Shown here piece by piece: positions 1 to 5,883 of a stretch of 9,480 nucleotides of DNA. The notes under the pieces were generated by a model. It made no database searches. It saw only the letters and a list, made by a program, of their open reading frames with translations, and had not been told where the DNA came from. Source of the DNA: Alphaproteobacteria bacterium (GTDB lineage Bacteria > Pseudomonadota > Alphaproteobacteria > Rhodobacterales > Rhodobacteraceae); assembly GCA_003695135.1 (NCBI GenBank), contig RFIR01000303.1, forward strand, positions 1-9,480. The letters run 5' to 3'. Both the position numbers and the translations under genes were made by a program. Position 1 is the stretch's first letter; every line of letters starts with the position of its first letter.

Positions 1-10
1 CCCGGTTTCC

Positions 11-64
11 GGTCATAATGATCGCGCGCGTAAAGTAATTAGAAGAGACCCCTGCAAAACCCGG
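11..64 (+). repeat. Left arm of a large inverted repeat
   Basis: Positions 11-64 read forward match the reverse complement of 458-512. Both contain, in order, an ATGAT-like word, a GCGCGC stretch, TAAAGTAATT, a GAAGAGACC word and CTGCRAAAC. Several single-base differences and one or two small indels separate the arms. The two arms bracket all of the AT-rich repeat modules, so the roughly 500-bp block as a whole has inverted ends. No transposase gene lies between the arms, so if this is a mobile element it is a non-autonomous or decayed one. Confidence 0.8.
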
Positions 65-225
65 ATGCAGACAGGCATCCTGAATGTGCCAGGTTTCATA
101 CTAATCAAATCTGCACGCGTATAAAGTAATTGGAAGAGAGCCCTGCAAAACTCCGGCGCGACGGGGCATCCCAGGCGAGACGCGTTTTCTGCCAATGTGT
201 ACTGCGCGCGTGTAAAGTAATTAGA
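31..225 (+). repeat. 91-bp direct tandem repeat, two copies plus partial third
   Basis: The word TAAAGTAATT occurs at 31-40, 122-131 and 213-222, exactly 91 bp apart each time. Each copy is preceded by a CGCG-rich stretch (around 22-30, 113-121 and 203-212). The first two are followed by similar sequence: AGAAGAGACCCCTGCAAAAC after copy 1 (41-60) and GGAAGAGAGCCCTGCAAAAC after copy 2 (132-151). The rest of the two 91-bp units is much more diverged. The third copy keeps only the CGCG plus TAAAGTAATTAGA part and then runs into an AT-rich module. No protein I recognise is encoded here. Function is unknown; the shared core suggests a dispersed intergenic repeat family or binding sites for a recombinase or transposase. 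Confidence 0.85.
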
Positions 226-478
226 AAATAATTTCCCAATCAATATTTACCAAATAGGTGAAAATCAGGAGCAAACTTTGCCGGCGCCGCATTTCGCGGC
301 GCCCGAACGCAACACACGGGTCTGGCCGGCAGGGTTTTGCAGAGGTCTCTAGAAAATATTTCCCCAATCAATATTTGATAATCAACAGTGAAAATAATCA
401 CAACATGACCAGCGCCGCATTTCCTGGCGCCCAGGCGAAGCGACAAGGTCAGGCCAGCGGAGTTTCGCAGGGTCTCTT
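223..478 (+). repeat. 128-bp tandem duplication with AT-rich heads
   Basis: Two diverged direct copies lie head to tail, 223-350 and 351-477. Each starts with an AT-rich head (AGAAAATAATTTCCCAATCA at 223-242; AGAAAATATTTCCCCAATCA at 351-370) followed by CAATATTT. Each continues through a GC-rich part with a shared core (CGCCGCATTTCGCGGCGCCC at 285-304; CGCCGCATTTCCTGGCGCCC at 413-432). Each ends in a TTTGCAGAGGTCTCT or TTTCGCAGGGTCTCT tail. The tails are inverted copies of the GAGACCCCTGCAAAAC part of the 91-bp repeat. The AT-rich heads stand out against the GC-rich surroundings. The divergence shows the duplication is not recent. Confidence 0.85.
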
Positions 479-512
479 CCAATTACTTTAAGGGCGCGCA
501 ATCATGATCCCT
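458..512 (-). repeat. Right arm of a large inverted repeat
   Basis: This is the inverted partner of 11-64. Read on the top strand it contains GTTTCGCAGGGTCTCTTCC followed by AATTACTTTA (481-490), the reverse complement of TAAAGTAATT, and then GGGCGCGCAATCATGATCC. It also forms the end of the second 128-bp tandem unit, so it belongs to both repeat layers. Confidence 0.8.
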
Positions 513-547
513 GCAAAGCCTTGTGCTTTTCGAGAACCCGCCTGCAT

Positions 548-590
548 CCTGTTTCGCAGGGGTATTCCAGTCATTGCACATGCGCAAGGA
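548..590 (-). repeat. Decayed additional copy of the repeat core
   Basis: The stretch starting CTGTTTCGCAGGGG and continuing through TATTCCAGTCATTGCAC and ATGCGCAAGGAT resembles the right arm at 461-503 (GTTTCGCAGGGTCTCTTCC, AATTACTTTA, GCGCGCAATCAT). It has many substitutions and a few small gaps. A short CCTGCAAAGCC at 509-519, facing the other way, is similar to the CCTGCAAAACC at 51-61. This supports a repeat family that has been copied and has decayed in place. The match was judged by eye. Confidence 0.4.
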
Positions 591-784
591 TTTTCGCCTG
601 GCCGTACGGCGCATTCGCCTTCAGCTCGGCGGAACGCGCCCTGACGGCTGCCGGGCGATCTCCTGCAATAGCCGTGCGGCCCGGATCGTTCTCGCCAACC
701 ACCCCGACACTATCACCTCCCTCACGGCACGAAGCCGGGCAGCGGGCAGTGATTTGGGCGGCCGGTATAACACCCTGCAGTACG

Positions 785-810
785 CATCCGGCCCCTACCC
801 GGGCCGGATG
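785..810. terminator. Perfect 10-bp hairpin, possible terminator or structured leader
   Basis: CATCCGGCCC at 785-794 and GGGCCGGATG at 801-810 are perfect reverse complements separated by the 6-base loop CTACCC. The stem is very GC-rich and should be stable in RNA. No run of T follows on either strand, so it is not a textbook rho-independent terminator. It lies about 70 bases upstream of the pseudogene start and could sit in its leader. Calling it a terminator is a guess; the dyad itself is certain. Confidence 0.4.
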
Positions 811-877
811 TGGCATTCCCCACATACCGGGATTTTCCCGCTCCCTGGGCTCGGGGCTGCCGGAACCGGGGAGAAGG

Positions 878-1542
878 ATGTTGACTGAGCATACGGGAAC
901 GAATGGAAACGTCACTCTGACCGACACACCCGGCAATGACACGCTCGACGGCGGCAAGGGCGACGACGTGCTGATCTTCACCACCACCGGCGCCGCCGGA
1001 TCCACGGATGCCTATGACGGCTCGAAAGGCTACGACACCATCCGCATCGTCATGACCGCGGCGCAGCACCAGAACGCGCTGTTCCAGCAGGAGCTTGCCG
1101 CCTATCAGACCTTCCTCGCCCAGCATGCCCATGGCGGCTCGGATGACGGCCCGTCCTTCACCTTCACCAGCCTCGGCCTGACGCTGTCGAATTTCGAGAC
1201 CGTCGAGGTCGCGATCGACGATGCCGTCAATACCGGGCCGGTGGCGGCCGATGATGCCGGGGCGATTCGGAGGTCTGGCGCAATGACGGCGGCAGCTTCT
1301 CCAGGGCCTTCACCTACAGCAACCCGGAGACGGACAACCCTGCCTTCCGGACCATGGGGGATGCGCTGTTCGAGGACGTCAGCGGCGATGGCGCGGTCGA
1401 CCTGCTGATCAACGAGATCGACGGCTTTACCCACGCCATCGCCGACAGGCTGTTCATCAATGACGGGTCGGGCAACTTCACCGAAGCCGATACGCTGTCA
1501 TTGCCCGGCTTCATCTTCGGCACCGATCCCGGGCTGATCTGA
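878..1542 (+). pseudogene. Broken RTX / FG-GAP (VCBS) repeat surface protein gene
   Basis: The start is ATG at 878, with GGAG at 870-873. The first part encodes a short N-terminus, then a haemolysin-type calcium-binding repeat at residues 19-34 (GNDTLDGGKGDDVLIF), and later an NTGPVAADDAG stretch like the linkers before cadherin/VCBS-type domains in large secreted adhesins. From about 1261 the sense continues only in a different frame: GDSEVWRNDGGSF, then FEDVSGDGAVDLLINEID, then DRLFINDGSGNF, ending at TGA 1540-1542. These are typical FG-GAP/VCBS repeats with their D-x-D/N-x-D-G calcium loops. The original frame stops at 1406-1408, and the second frame has its own stop at 1252-1254, so the switch lies between about 1253 and 1271. 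Intact relatives are usually longer and secreted by type I export. An internal deletion that joined the linker to the FG-GAP part out of frame is more likely than a single-base shift. A sequencing error is also possible. Confidence 0.75.
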
Positions 1543-1817
1543 CCATGGGGGTGGTCCGGCCGCGCGCGCCTCTTCCCGCGCCCGCTCGGCCGGAACGGTG
1601 ACATGGCAGTCGAGCCGGGCGCCATGCGCGGCGATGCGGTCGAGACAGATCCCGGTCAGCCGCCTCGAGCCGAGTGCGCCGGTCCGGATCCGCTGGCCGA
1701 GCCGCGCCGATGCCCTCCCGGTCTCACCTGTCGCAGACGCCAGCCTACAGTCTCGCCCCCGGAGACGGGAGCCTCCCCCGCCGGGGACAGCGGTGCCGCA
1801 GGCAGACAGGCTGTGCT
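1543..1817. other. Gene-free stretch between two convergent gene ends
   Basis: The pseudogene from the left and the membrane protein gene from the right both end here, so a terminator region is expected. The open frames on both strands give low-complexity, arginine- and proline-rich products typical of GC-rich noncoding or shadow frames, and I recognise no protein. Two possible hairpins are visible: the one at 1556-1593, and a weak GTCTC/GAGAC stem at 1750-1766. Confidence 0.5.
1556..1593. terminator. GC-rich imperfect hairpin in convergent intergenic region
   Basis: CCGGCCG at 1556-1562 pairs with CGGCCGG at 1587-1593. Inside that, GCGCG near 1564 can pair with CGCGC near 1578-1582. A short GACCA/TGGTC dyad at 1541-1556 lies just upstream. 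There is no T-run, so factor-independent termination is doubtful, but a bidirectional structured 3' end would suit the convergent layout. Confidence 0.3.
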
Positions 1818-3020
1818 TCAGGCCTCCACCGCCTCGCCGAACAGCAGCACCAGCAGGCCGAGCACGGCAAGGGCGGCGAAGGCGAATGCCCGCCATCGCT
1901 GCGCCGGTTCCTGCCACGCGGCGTGGGCGGCGATTGCGGATTGCAGCGCGTAGTAGAGCGCGAAGGCGCGCGAGGCATAGGCGATGATCTCGAACACGTT
2001 CAGCCCCCAGGTCATTGTCAGGCCGATGGCGGTCAGCACGGCATAGGACTGCCGGACGCCGATCCGGCCGCGGGTGAGCTCCTCGATCAGCCCGCCGGAG
2101 CCGCCGGTATCGGCGACCGCGGCGCTGAACTGCGCCGCAAGCGCGGCGCCCACCAGCAGGATCGGCAGGATGGGGGCGACCACCTTCATCATGTCGATGA
2201 TCGCGGTTTCCGAAAGTGCGACCTCGCCCGGGGCAAAGGCGAGGCTGAGCAGGGCGACGTAGATCACGTAGATCGCCGTGGCGATCCACTGCGCCATCCG
2301 CATCGAGCGGATGCGCATGCGGGCATCGTACTCGTCGCCGAGATAGCGCGTGGTCTCGAAACCCTGCACCGTGACGATCAACCCAAAGGCCAGAGTGACG
2401 CCGGACCAGCCGGTGACGTCCGGCGGCGAGAGATCGAGGCCCGATTCCGGCAGACGATCGAGCAGAAACAGGACCAGTCCGGTCAGCAGTCCGGCGATGA
2501 TTGCGAGCTTGGCGCTGACGGTGATCTGTTCCAGCCGCTCCAGCGCGCCGAAGCCGCGGAACCAGCCCACGGCAAGCACGAATGCATAGACCGCCGTGGT
2601 CACGAGCCGGGCGTGGACCGGATCGTCAAGCGGTGTCAGGCTGACGCTGAACGAGCCGAGAAGGTTGAGGTAATAGGCCACCGATATCGTGTAGGCGAAG
2701 GCCAGCGACCAGGATGCGGCAGTGTCGAGCCGCAGCTGCCAGAGGTTCCGTTCCGGGCCGAGCCTGTCGATGGTGGCAATGTTGTCGCGGATAGCGGCCC
2801 CGAACAGATAGGCCCCAAGGCAGAGGCCGAACATGACCGCCGTCGCCCAGATGCCGTAGGAGGCATCGAGCACCGGGCCGAGCACCAGAAATCCGCTGCC
2901 GATGATCGAGGCCAGCGGGGTGACGGTCGCGCGCCACCATCGCGCGTCGGCGATGCGGGGCAGCAGCAGCACCGCCGCGCTCGCCACCACGGCGAGCAGC
3001 ACCGCCGCGGTCAGCAACAC
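1818..3020 (-). CDS. APC-superfamily-like polytopic membrane transporter, substrate unknown
   Basis: This 400-residue protein is almost entirely hydrophobic, with about 12 likely membrane segments (roughly residues 2-21, 33-53, 56-77, 100-124, 138-157, 165-186, 204-224, 244-262, 278-302, 322-341, 343-366 and 377-396). The SIIGSGFLVLGPVL stretch at 38-51 resembles the unwound, substrate-binding first helix of APC (amino acid-polyamine-organocation) carriers, and GFETTRYLGDEYD at 220-232 is like the conserved loop after helix 6. This points to uptake or exchange of an amino acid or similar solute across the inner membrane. The family call is by pattern, not alignment, and substrate and direction cannot be read. 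The start is GTG at 3020-3018; an in-frame TAG lies five codons upstream (3036-3038), so the start cannot be much earlier. No good ribosome site precedes it, suggesting translational coupling to the small upstream gene, whose stop is 15 bases away. Confidence 0.7.
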   Translation of the reverse strand: MLLTAAVLLAVVASAAVLLLPRIADARWWRATVTPLASIIGSGFLVLGPVLDASYGIWATAVMFGLCLGAYLFGAAIRDNIATIDRLGPERNLWQLRLDTAASWSLAFAYTISVAYYLNLLGSFSVSLTPLDDPVHARLVTTAVYAFVLAVGWFRGFGALERLEQITVSAKLAIIAGLLTGLVLFLLDRLPESGLDLSPPDVTGWSGVTLAFGLIVTVQGFETTRYLGDEYDARMRIRSMRMAQWIATAIYVIYVALLSLAFAPGEVALSETAIIDMMKVVAPILPILLVGAALAAQFSAAVADTGGSGGLIEELTRGRIGVRQSYAVLTAIGLTMTWGLNVFEIIAYASRAFALYYALQSAIAAHAAWQEPAQRWRAFAFAALAVLGLLVLLFGEAVEA

Positions 3021-3035
3021 GCCGAACCGGCCGCG

Positions 3036-3296
3036 CTATCGGGTTTCGAGTTCGATCCCGTCGATCCAGGCCAGCACCGATTTTTCCAGCTCGGTGACAT
3101 GCAGCCCCTCGGCCTCCAGATCGGCCACCTCGCTTTCGAGCTGCTTTTCCAGATAGGCGTGCCGACGCATCAGCTCCTCGGCGGTCAGCTCGTTGGTCTT
3201 GGTCCAGGCGGCCTTTTCCTCCGCCAGGGCCTTCGCCGCCCGGATCTTGTTGCCGATTTCCTCCAGTCTGCGGTGCAGTTCATCGATATCGGCCAT
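3036..3296 (-). CDS. Small predicted coiled-coil protein, function unknown
   Basis: This 86-residue protein starts MADIDELHRRLEEIGNKIRA and is rich in Glu, Leu, Ala, Lys and Arg, with heptad-like spacing at about residues 3-30 and 38-70. A central WTKTNELTAEELMRR (31-45) separates the two helices. It has no membrane segment or signal peptide, so it should be cytosolic. The start at ATG 3296-3294 was chosen over an in-frame ATG at 3500 because GGAGGA lies 12 bases upstream of it and because the extra N-terminus of the longer version looks like translated noncoding DNA. It is the first gene of a leftward pair with the membrane transporter. The pairing suggests a helper or regulatory partner for the transporter, but that is inference. 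I do not recognise the family. Confidence 0.7.
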   Translation of the reverse strand: MADIDELHRRLEEIGNKIRAAKALAEEKAAWTKTNELTAEELMRRHAYLEKQLESEVADLEAEGLHVTELEKSVLAWIDGIELETR

Positions 3297-3431
3297 GGCA
3301 GTCGCTGATCCTCCATCCGGTTCGCGCAGGGCCGCGGCAGCGCATGTTCCGTTCTGGCCACCGCCGGACCGCGCAAGCCCTTCTCGGCCCTTCAATTTCC
3401 AGATCACTGCGAGATTTGCAATCCGCGACCG

Positions 3432-3447
3432 CCGGACACCGGTCCGG
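3432..3447. promoter_or_regulatory. Perfect dyad, candidate operator
   Basis: CCGGAC at 3432-3437 and GTCCGG at 3442-3447 are inverted around ACCG. Just downstream, CCCGATG is repeated at 3450-3456 and 3463-3469, 13 bases apart. Either could be a regulator site in the divergent region. In GC-rich DNA such dyads also arise by chance. Confidence 0.25.
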
Positions 3448-3498
3448 GTCCCGATGCCGCACCCCGATGGCGCTGCGGTACGAAATGTCGCAATCTTC

Positions 3499-3510
3499 AT
3501 GTTTAAATAT
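3499..3510. promoter_or_regulatory. Near-palindrome ATGTTTAAATAT, candidate shared operator or -10 area
   Basis: This 12-base sequence is a palindrome but for one base pair and sits in the only AT-rich part of the divergent region, 27 bases upstream of the regulator ORF start. A small XRE regulator encoded directly downstream would be a natural ligand for autoregulation. No binding evidence exists in the sequence itself. Confidence 0.3.
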
Positions 3511-3536
3511 CCAGAATTGTCTCTTCAACTATCAAA

Positions 3537-3884
3537 ATGCGTGGTTTATCGAGCCTGCTCGAAATCCGCCGGGGAGTCGTCCCGATCATCACCGCAGCTC
3601 AGCTCCGTGCCGCCAGGGCCTTGCTTGGCATCGACCAGAAGACCCTTGCCGCGATGGCAGGGGTCTCGGTGCCGACCATCCGCCGGATGGAGGCGAGCAA
3701 GGGCAATGTGCGCGGGGTGATCGGCACTCTGATGAAGGTCGTCGATGCGCTCGAGGCCGCGGGCATCGAACTGATCGCCGAGGGCGCGACGAGTGCGGGA
3801 GGAGGGCGCGGGGTGCGACTGCGCGAGATCGCGACACGTGAAGGCGATGCGAGGAGCGGGGCGGAGACGGGCGATGGCCGTTGA
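3537..3884 (+). CDS. Small XRE-type helix-turn-helix transcriptional regulator
   Basis: From ATG 3537 this reads 115 residues. The helix-turn-helix lies at about 35-53 (QKTLAAMAGVS, then VPTIRRMEAS), followed by a helical part (NVRGVIGTLMKVVDALEAAG) and a GAT-SAGGGRGVRL tail. This is the standard build of a common alphaproteobacterial single-domain XRE protein, usually 80-100 residues long. Such proteins normally begin with M-I-T-A. Here that place is held by ATC-ATC-ACC (codons 17-19, 3585-3593), and a strong GGGGAG (3571-3576) sits 8 bases before the first ATC, whereas ATG 3537 has no ribosome site. The true start may therefore be a rare ATC codon, or the original ATG was lost and the upstream ATG is used. 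The gene end overlaps the hyfB-like start by 11 bases, so the two are probably co-transcribed. It may autoregulate or control the operon; its target is unknown. Confidence 0.8.
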   Translation: MRGLSSLLEIRRGVVPIITAAQLRAARALLGIDQKTLAAMAGVSVPTIRRMEASKGNVRGVIGTLMKVVDALEAAGIELIAEGATSAGGGRGVRLREIATREGDARSGAETGDGR

Positions 3885-5883
3885 ATTCGCCCTGATCGCC
3901 GCCGGCGCCCTGCTGCTGACCGGAATCGCCGCCATTCCGCTTTCCCACCACCGGCGGGCGGCCGAGCTGGTTTATGGCGCCTCGGCCCTGCCCTGCGGCT
4001 TCGCCGGTGTCATCGGGCTGTGGGCGCTCGTCGCGAACGCCGCACCCACCACGGTGACGCTGCCGCTGGGGCTGCCCTGGATCGGCGCGCATTTCCGCCT
4101 CGACGGGCTGGGCGCGTTCTTCCTGATCGTGCTCGGTCTGGGCGGGGCGCTCAACAGCATCTATGCCATCGGCCATGGCCGCCACGAGACCGAGCCCGGG
4201 CGGGTCCTGCCCTTCTACCCGGCCTTCCTTGGCGCGATGCTGTCGGTGGTGCTGGCCGATGACGCCTTCTCGTTCCTCCTGTCCTGGGAGGTAATGTCGC
4301 TCCTGTCCTGGGGGCTGGTGCTGGTCCATCACCGCGCCGGGGGCACGCAGCGGGCGGGTTATGTCTATCTGATGATGGCCGCCTTCGGCACCATGTCGCT
4401 GCTCTTGGCCTTCGGGCTGATGACCGGCGGTGCGGAAAATTACGGCTTCGACGCCCTGCGCGCGGCCACGCATGGGCCGGCGGCGATGGCGGCGGTGCTG
4501 GTGCTGATGCTCATGGGCGCCGGCTCCAAGGCCGGGCTGGTACCGCTGCATGTCTGGCTGCCGCTCGCCCATCCGGCCGCCCCCAGCCATGTCTCGGCGC
4601 TGATGAGCGGCATCATGACCAAGATCGCCGTCTACGGCTTCGTGCGGGTCGCCTTCGACCTGCTCGGCCCGGTGCCGTGGCCGATGGCGATGGTGGTGAT
4701 GATCCTGGGCGGCATCACCGCGGTGATGGGGGTGATGCAGGCGCTGATGGAGCACGACATCAAGCGGCTTCTGGCCTATCACACGGTGGAGAATATCGGC
4801 ATCATCTTCATCGGTCTCGGCCTGGCGCTGGCCTTCCGGGCCGAGGGGCTGACCGCCGCCGCCGCGCTGGCGCTGGTGGCGGCGCTGTTTCACGTGCTCA
4901 ACCACTCGCTGTTCAAGAGCCTGCTGTTCATGGGCGCCGGCGCCATCCTCAACGCCACCGGCACCCGCGACATGGAGCGCATGGGCGGGCTCATTCACCG
5001 CATGCCGGTCACTGCGGTGGTGTTCCTGGCCGGCTGCGTGGCGATCTCGGCCCTGCCGCCCTTCAATGGCTTTGTCTCCGAATGGCTGACCTTTCAGGCG
5101 ATCCTGGTCAGCCCCGACCTGTCGCCCTGGGGGCTGAAGATCTCCGCCCCCGCGGTGGGGGCGCTGCTGGCACTCGCCGCGGCGCTGGCGGCGACCTGCT
5201 TCGTCAAGGTCTACGGCGTCACCTTCCTCGGCCGGTCGCGCGGGGCGGAGGCGGCTGCGGCGCGCGAGACCGATCGCTGGTCGCTGGGCGCGATGGTGGT
5301 GCTGGCCGGGCTGTGCCTCGTGATCGGCATCCTGCCCGGCTTCGTCATCGACCTGCTGGCGCCGGTGACCCAGGCGCTTCTGGGCGGGGCGATGCCGCAT
5401 CAGGCCGACAGCCCGTGGCTGACCATCATTCCGGTTGCCGCCAGCCGCAGCAGCTATAACGGTTTTCTGGTTGCCGTCTTCATCGCGCTCAGCGCCGGCA
5501 CCATGGCCTGGGCCGTTCATCGCTTCGCCTCGCGCCGGCTGCGCCGGGCGCCGGCCTGGGATTGCGGCTTTCCCGATCCCAGCCCGGTCACGCAATACGG
5601 CGCGGGCAGCTTCGCGCAGCCGGTACGCCGGGTGCTGGGATCGGTGCTGATGCGCGCGCGCGAGGAGGTGTTCATGCCGCCGCCGGGCGACCTTCGCCCC
5701 GCAAGGCACGAGGTGCATCTGCGCGACCTGATCTGGGAGCGGAGCTATGCCCCGCTCGCCGCCTTCATCCAGGCCGCGGCCACGCGGCTGAACGTGATGC
5801 AGACCCTGACCATCAGGCGCTATCTGGCGCTGGTGGTGTTCTCGCTGGTCTCGCTGCTCGTGGTGCTGACGCTATGGAACTGA
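3874..5883 (+). CDS. hyfB: HyfB-like antiporter-type subunit of hydrogenase-4/Ehr complex
   Basis: This 669-residue inner-membrane protein belongs to the NuoL/NuoM/MrpA-type antiporter family and is close in length to E. coli HyfB (about 670). Family landmarks are present: E139 in LLSWEVMSLLSWG, K219 in GSKAGLVPLHVWLPLAHP (217-234), K250 in IMTKIAVYG, HDIKRLLAYHTVENIG (294-309), NHSLFKSL (343-350) and PPFNGFVSEW (395-404). These buried Glu and Lys residues line the proton channel in relatives. The C-terminus carries the HyfB/HycC hallmark WDCGFPDPSPVTQYGAGSFAQP (562-583) and a last membrane helix. The start is ATG 3874, with GGAG at 3863-3866 seven bases upstream; an in-frame ATG at 3793 would add an Arg-rich tail within the regulator gene and was not chosen. 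The stop TGA overlaps the next gene by 10 bases. Its role is proton or sodium movement coupled to electron transfer. Confidence 0.93.
   Translation: MAVEFALIAAGALLLTGIAAIPLSHHRRAAELVYGASALPCGFAGVIGLWALVANAAPTTVTLPLGLPWIGAHFRLDGLGAFFLIVLGLGGALNSIYAIGHGRHETEPGRVLPFYPAFLGAMLSVVLADDAFSFLLSWEVMSLLSWGLVLVHHRAGGTQRAGYVYLMMAAFGTMSLLLAFGLMTGGAENYGFDALRAATHGPAAMAAVLVLMLMGAGSKAGLVPLHVWLPLAHPAAPSHVSALMSGIMTKIAVYGFVRVAFDLLGPVPWPMAMVVMILGGITAVMGVMQALMEHDIKRLLAYHTVENIGIIFIGLGLALAFRAEGLTAAAALALVAALFHVLNHSLFKSLLFMGAGAILNATGTRDMERMGGLIHRMPVTAVVFLAGCVAISALPPFNGFVSEWLTFQAILVSPDLSPWGLKISAPAVGALLALAAALAATCFVKVYGVTFLGRSRGAEAAAARETDRWSLGAMVVLAGLCLVIGILPGFVIDLLAPVTQALLGGAMPHQADSPWLTIIPVAASRSSYNGFLVAVFIALSAGTMAWAVHRFASRRLRRAPAWDCGFPDPSPVTQYGAGSFAQPVRRVLGSVLMRAREEVFMPPPGDLRPARHEVHLRDLIWERSYAPLAAFIQAAATRLNVMQTLTIRRYLALVVFSLVSLLVVLTLWN

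Larger units (their letters stand above)
513..877. other. Gene-free stretch between repeats and pseudogene
   Basis: These 365 bases hold open frames in several registers, as expected for GC-rich DNA, but no frame gives a protein I recognise. Apart from the decayed repeat copy and the hairpin at 785-810, nothing stands out. A TATAAC word at 766-771 resembles a -10 box, but no -35 box sits at a suitable distance. Confidence 0.5.
3297..3536. promoter_or_regulatory. Divergent promoter region between transporter pair and hyf-like operon
   Basis: This 240-bp gap separates leftward and rightward genes and should hold both promoters. The last 50 bases (about 3485-3536) are clearly AT-richer than the surroundings. 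Leftward, TTGATA (reverse complement of 3530-3535) followed 18 bases later by GATATT (reverse complement of 3506-3511) is a weak sigma-70-like pair. Rightward, no convincing -35/-10 pair was found. I searched for a sigma-54 pattern (GG then GC ten bases on, in a TGGCAC...TTGC context), as used by FhlA/HyfR-controlled operons, and found none. Confidence 0.5.

Noticed and set aside
31..490. CRISPR array
   Set aside because: The repeats are only three direct copies of a short core at 91 bp, with inverted copies and diverged units. There is no regular repeat-spacer pattern of 25-40 bp and no cas gene.
31..490. Plasmid iterons or replication origin
   Set aside because: Repeat periods of 91 and 128 bp are far longer than iterons, and no rep or par gene is present.
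521..877. N-terminal extension of the RTX gene from ATG 521, and an overlapping 121-codon frame at 523-888
   Set aside because: Neither gives a recognisable domain or a signal peptide, and ATG 878 has a ribosome site immediately before the RTX-type sequence.
1498..2289. Minus-strand 263-codon frame as a second gene overlapping the transporter's 3' end
   Set aside because: Its overlap with the transporter is in a shifted frame with an Arg/Gly/Ala-rich product, and the part beyond the transporter end shows no recognisable domain.
1674..3308. A 544-codon open frame on the + strand across the membrane protein gene
   Set aside because: Its product is low-complexity, rich in Gly, Arg, Asp, Gln and His, with no recognisable domain. 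It is the antisense shadow of the transporter and the small gene.
3300..3536. Sigma-54 promoter for the hyf-like operon
   Set aside because: No TGGCAC-like element with a correctly spaced GC-containing -12 element was found on the + strand.
3589..5718. A 709-codon open frame on the - strand opposite hyfB
   Set aside because: The product is His/Gln/Arg/Gly-rich shadow sequence, a common effect of high GC third positions. The opposite strand has clear antiporter motifs.
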